DNA of 64,000 nucleotides from Prochlorococcus marinus str. MIT 1214 (GTDB lineage: Bacteria; Cyanobacteriota; Cyanobacteriia; PCC-6307; Cyanobiaceae). Position 1 is the stretch's first letter. The number at the start of each line of letters is the position of its first letter. Made by a program: the position numbers and the translations under genes. The stretch is from positions 372,001 to 436,000 of the forward strand of contig NZ_CP114777.1 of NCBI RefSeq assembly GCF_027359355.1. The letters run 5' to 3'. The notes beneath the pieces are model-generated. The model did not search any database. It was not told the origin of the DNA and saw nothing but the letters and a program-made list of their open reading frames with translations. Below, one piece after another: positions 62,118 to 64,000 of this stretch.

Positions 62118-62255
62118 TTGAGCGAAGAAAATATCAAAAGAAAAATAGATGCTTTATTAAAAGAACTTCAGGAGAAAACAGGTGTTTCGGATGAGGAGAT
62201 GCTCGAATTTAAAAAAATAATGGAACTAGCAGATTTTTCACAAGACCAAGAATAA
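62118..62255 (+). CDS. 45-residue helical protein from a TTG start
   Basis: From TTG the frame gives (M)SEENIKRKIDALLKELQEK, TGVSDEEMLEFKKIMELA and DFSQDQE. It is a charged helical hairpin of the kind common in this genome. No ATG alternative exists, so the start is uncertain. Confidence 0.45.
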   Translation: MSEENIKRKIDALLKELQEKTGVSDEEMLEFKKIMELADFSQDQE

Positions 62256-62479
62256 TTTATGTATAAGTCGGGATGAATGAAGGTTTAGCGAGATGCGAGT
62301 TTTGACCAAATAAATAGTACCAACACGTTAAACAATGCATATCCAACAGCAATTTGCAGTTGGTAAAAATATCCAACAATCGAAGAGGATCCCAAAATGA
62401 TCAAACTAGTAATAAAAATATCTCTTGAAAAATTCACCTAAAAATATCAAGCACTATAAATATTGGATTGAAAATAAAA

Positions 62480-62638
62480 TCATGAAAGTCTTATTTGATT
62501 TTCAATCGAATAAGCATTGCTTGTGCAGGCCTCATTGCCTGTAACTTGAGAAACAGCAATAACGAGAAGGCTTAGAGAACCAACTGCTAAAGAAATTGTT
62601 CTAATAGCACTGGCTTTCTTAGAGATTTTCTTGCTCAT
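62480..62638 (-). CDS. 52-residue membrane protein
   Basis: From ATG 62638 it reads MSKKISKKASAIRTISLAVG, then SLSLLVIAVSQVTGNEACTS and a polar end. The longer frame from 62698 is less likely. One helix with a basic N-terminus suggests N-in, C-out. Confidence 0.5.
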   Translation of the reverse strand: MSKKISKKASAIRTISLAVGSLSLLVIAVSQVTGNEACTSNAYSIENQIRLS

Positions 62639-62788
62639 ATCAAAAAATCTTGATGTAATAAGAATATGATAACTATCCAAGCATAAAAGAGTATCCATTG
62701 ATACCTAGTAGAAATAATTACCTAAAAATTATTAGAACAATTCTGAATAGAGCTAAATCAATTGGAAACTAGATTTAAATTAATTGCT

Positions 62789-63121
62789 TTATTTACAAGC
62801 TTGCGATGGTTGTTGCGAGCTTTCTTTTAACAGTTCAATCCAATCTTGCAAAGAAATTAATGAGTCAATATTCAATTGGTAATAAACCCATCTACCAGTT
62901 TGCCTATCGGTAATCAAACCTGCGTCTTTTAAAACTTTTAAATGAAAAGATATTTTCGATTGCGCCAAGCCAATTTCATTAATCAAATCACAAACACATC
63001 GCTCTCCTCCTGAAAGAGACTCAATGATTTTCAATCGCAATGGATCAGATAAAGCTTTTAGCAATTTCCTGGCCATTGCATTTTCAAGAACTACTTCGCT
63101 ATTTATCGCTGTGGCCATCAC
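62789..63121 (-). CDS. arsR: ArsR/SmtB family transcription repressor
   Basis: The 110-residue winged-helix protein has LLKALSDPLRLKIIESL, then GGERCVCDLINEIGLAQSKI (the metal-binding CVC at Cys42/Cys44) and SFHLKVLKDAGLITD (recognition helix). A third Cys at 109 near the C-terminus could complete an As(III) trigonal site. It is divergent from the GAPDH gene, with an ArsR-type palindrome in between, so it likely represses that promoter and perhaps its own. Confidence 0.9.
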   Translation of the reverse strand: MMATAINSEVVLENAMARKLLKALSDPLRLKIIESLSGGERCVCDLINEIGLAQSKISFHLKVLKDAGLITDRQTGRWVYYQLNIDSLISLQDWIELLKESSQQPSQACK

Positions 63122-63189
63122 AGAAGGAAAAATATAATCACATGATAAAACAAACCTCAGAAAAGGCTTGCATCGACGAACCTCTATAC

Positions 63190-63205
63190 ATCAATATAAA
63201 TTGAT
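63190..63205. promoter_or_regulatory. ArsR-type operator
   Basis: ATCAA-TATAAA-TTGAT is a perfect 5-base inverted repeat with a 6-base spacer, the classical ArsR operator core. It lies 68 bases before arsR and 51 bases before the GAPDH gene, so a bound repressor could block both promoters. Confidence 0.7.
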
Positions 63206-63256
63206 ATGAGGAATCTTATCCTTTATTGATTCACTCAATCAACTCAATTACAGGTT

Positions 63257-64000
63257 ATGCGAATCGGTATTAATGGTTTCGGTCGAATAGGAAGACTTGT
63301 TCTAAGAGCGCTCTGGGGTAGGGAAAATATCGAGATTACACATATCAACGATCCATTGGGTGATGCAAAGGGAGCTGCGCATTTAGTTGAATTTGATTCA
63401 GTGCATGGTCGTTGGAACAAAGCGATAAGCAACGACCAAAACAACCTGAGTATTGAAGATCAACCAATATCTTTTTCAAAGGAAAGCGATTTTATAAAAG
63501 TCCCATGGAAGGTAAAAGGAATAGAACTAATTCTCGAATGTTCAGGAAAATTCAAAACCCCTCAAACATTAAATCCATATTTCGATACTCTTGGAATGAA
63601 AAGAGTTGTCGTTGCATGTCCTGTTAAAGGTGAAATACAGGGAGAGGATGCTCTAAATATCGTCTACGGTATTAATCATGATTTATATGAGCCCAATAAA
63701 CATCGCTTAGTAACAGCAGCATCCTGCACAACTAATTGCTTAGCTCCAGTCGTTAAGGTCGTTAATCAAAGCTTTGGTATTAAGCATGGAAGCATCACTA
63801 CACTCCATGACCTAACAAATACTCAGGTAAACGTTGATTCATTTAAGCCAGACTTAAGAAGAGCCAGAAGCGGATCACAAAGCTTAATTCCAACAACGAC
63901 AGGATCAGCAAAAGCGATAGGGATGATATTCCCTGAATTACAAGGAAAATTAAATGGTCATGCAGTTCGAGTTCCTCTCCTCAATGGATCTTTAACTGAT
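63257..64000 (+). CDS. gap1: Glyceraldehyde-3-phosphate dehydrogenase, 3' end outside the window
   Basis: The frame is open from ATG 63257 to the window edge (248 codons). It has the NAD Rossmann motif [17 protein letters not shown] and the catalytic [10 protein letters not shown] (Cys near residue 156), then [13 protein letters not shown]. Its place next to arsR, with an operator, suggests that it is the arsenic-type GAPDH (making 1-arseno-3-phosphoglycerate for ArsJ) rather than the Calvin-cycle Gap2. The following gene is outside the window. Confidence 0.93.
   Translation, partial: MRIGINGFGRIGRLVLRALWGRENIEITHINDPLGDAKGAAHLVEFDSVHGRWNKAISNDQNNLSIEDQPISFSKESDFIKVPWKVKGIELILECSGKFKTPQTLNPYFDTLGMKRVVVACPVKGEIQGEDALNIVYGINHDLYEPNKHRLVTAASCTTNCLAPVVKVVNQSFGIKHGSITTLHDLTNTQVNVDSFKPDLRRARSGSQSLIPTTTGSAKAIGMIFPELQGKLNGHAVRVPLLNGSLTD

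Noticed and set aside
1-64000. tRNA, rRNA, tmRNA and CRISPR search by eye
   Set aside because: No cloverleaf with a TTCRANNC arm, no rRNA segment, no tmRNA tag sequence and no evenly spaced repeats were seen; a computed scan (tRNAscan-SE, Infernal, CRISPR finder) would be decisive.
1-64000. Insertion sequences or prophage
   Set aside because: No transposase, integrase or phage structural gene was recognised; the hli genes are shared with phages but sit in a host-like regulatory context.

Overview
The window is a stretch of a very AT-rich, gene-dense picocyanobacterial chromosome. It is almost certainly Prochlorococcus, and the small AT-rich genome style, the many high-light-inducible (Hli) genes and the many tiny membrane-protein genes suggest a low-light-I (NATL-like) strain. 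Cyanobacterial markers include chlH (Mg-chelatase H), a plastoquinol terminal oxidase, a cyAbrB regulator, an acyl-lipid desaturase, and the cyanobacterial families DUF2996, DUF3038, DUF4335, DUF2949 and DUF2862. The strain assignment is inference; the genus rests on many family matches made by eye.

Region 1 (1-26.6 kb) is core housekeeping DNA. In order it holds an RNase II/R-like protein cut by the window start, ubiX, a LapA-like membrane protein, a DUF2996 protein, the TldD/TldE peptidase pair, fmt, a TerC-family protein, mfd, a thioredoxin-like protein, a methyltransferase, the DUF3038-DUF4335 pair, apt, a UbiH-type monooxygenase, dapB, chlH, folP, tpiA, an S4 RNA-binding protein and an ABC exporter. 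Genes are tightly packed, and several neighbours overlap by 1-35 bases.

Region 2 (26.6-47.7 kb) is accessory in character. It has dozens of 30-120-residue proteins, many with one membrane segment, interspersed with isolated enzymes: a uridine-kinase-like P-loop protein, an NmrA-like reductase, a DesA-type desaturase, a peptidase S51 homologue, an SDR enzyme, a metallo-beta-lactamase-fold protein, a K+ channel with an RCK domain, and a DCC-family protein. It also holds a two-gene unit pairing a PD-(D/E)XK-like DUF2130 protein with a membrane-anchored GIY-YIG/T5orf172 protein. Two Nif11-like small proteins lie here, and cyAbrB closes the region with its own terminator.

Region 3 (47.7-63.1 kb) is the photoprotection and small-RNA part. 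A five-gene hli operon (51.4-52.1 kb) and a second two-gene hli unit (61.1-61.5 kb) both have HLR1-type direct repeats (RpaB sites) just upstream. Two degenerate, stand-alone relatives of the NAD+-DNA-ligase adenylation domain lie 4 kb apart. Two non-coding stretches (57.1-57.3 and 59.6-59.8 kb) carry nested inverted repeats ending in strong intrinsic terminators and look like undescribed small RNAs. One small gene is interrupted by an in-frame TAG, and another reading frame lacks any usual start codon. A plastoquinol terminal oxidase lies between them.

Region 4 (62.8-64 kb) is an arsR regulator divergent from a GAPDH gene cut by the window end. A perfect ATCAA-N6-TTGAT palindrome lies between them, which fits an ArsR-controlled GAPDH/ArsJ-type arsenate response.
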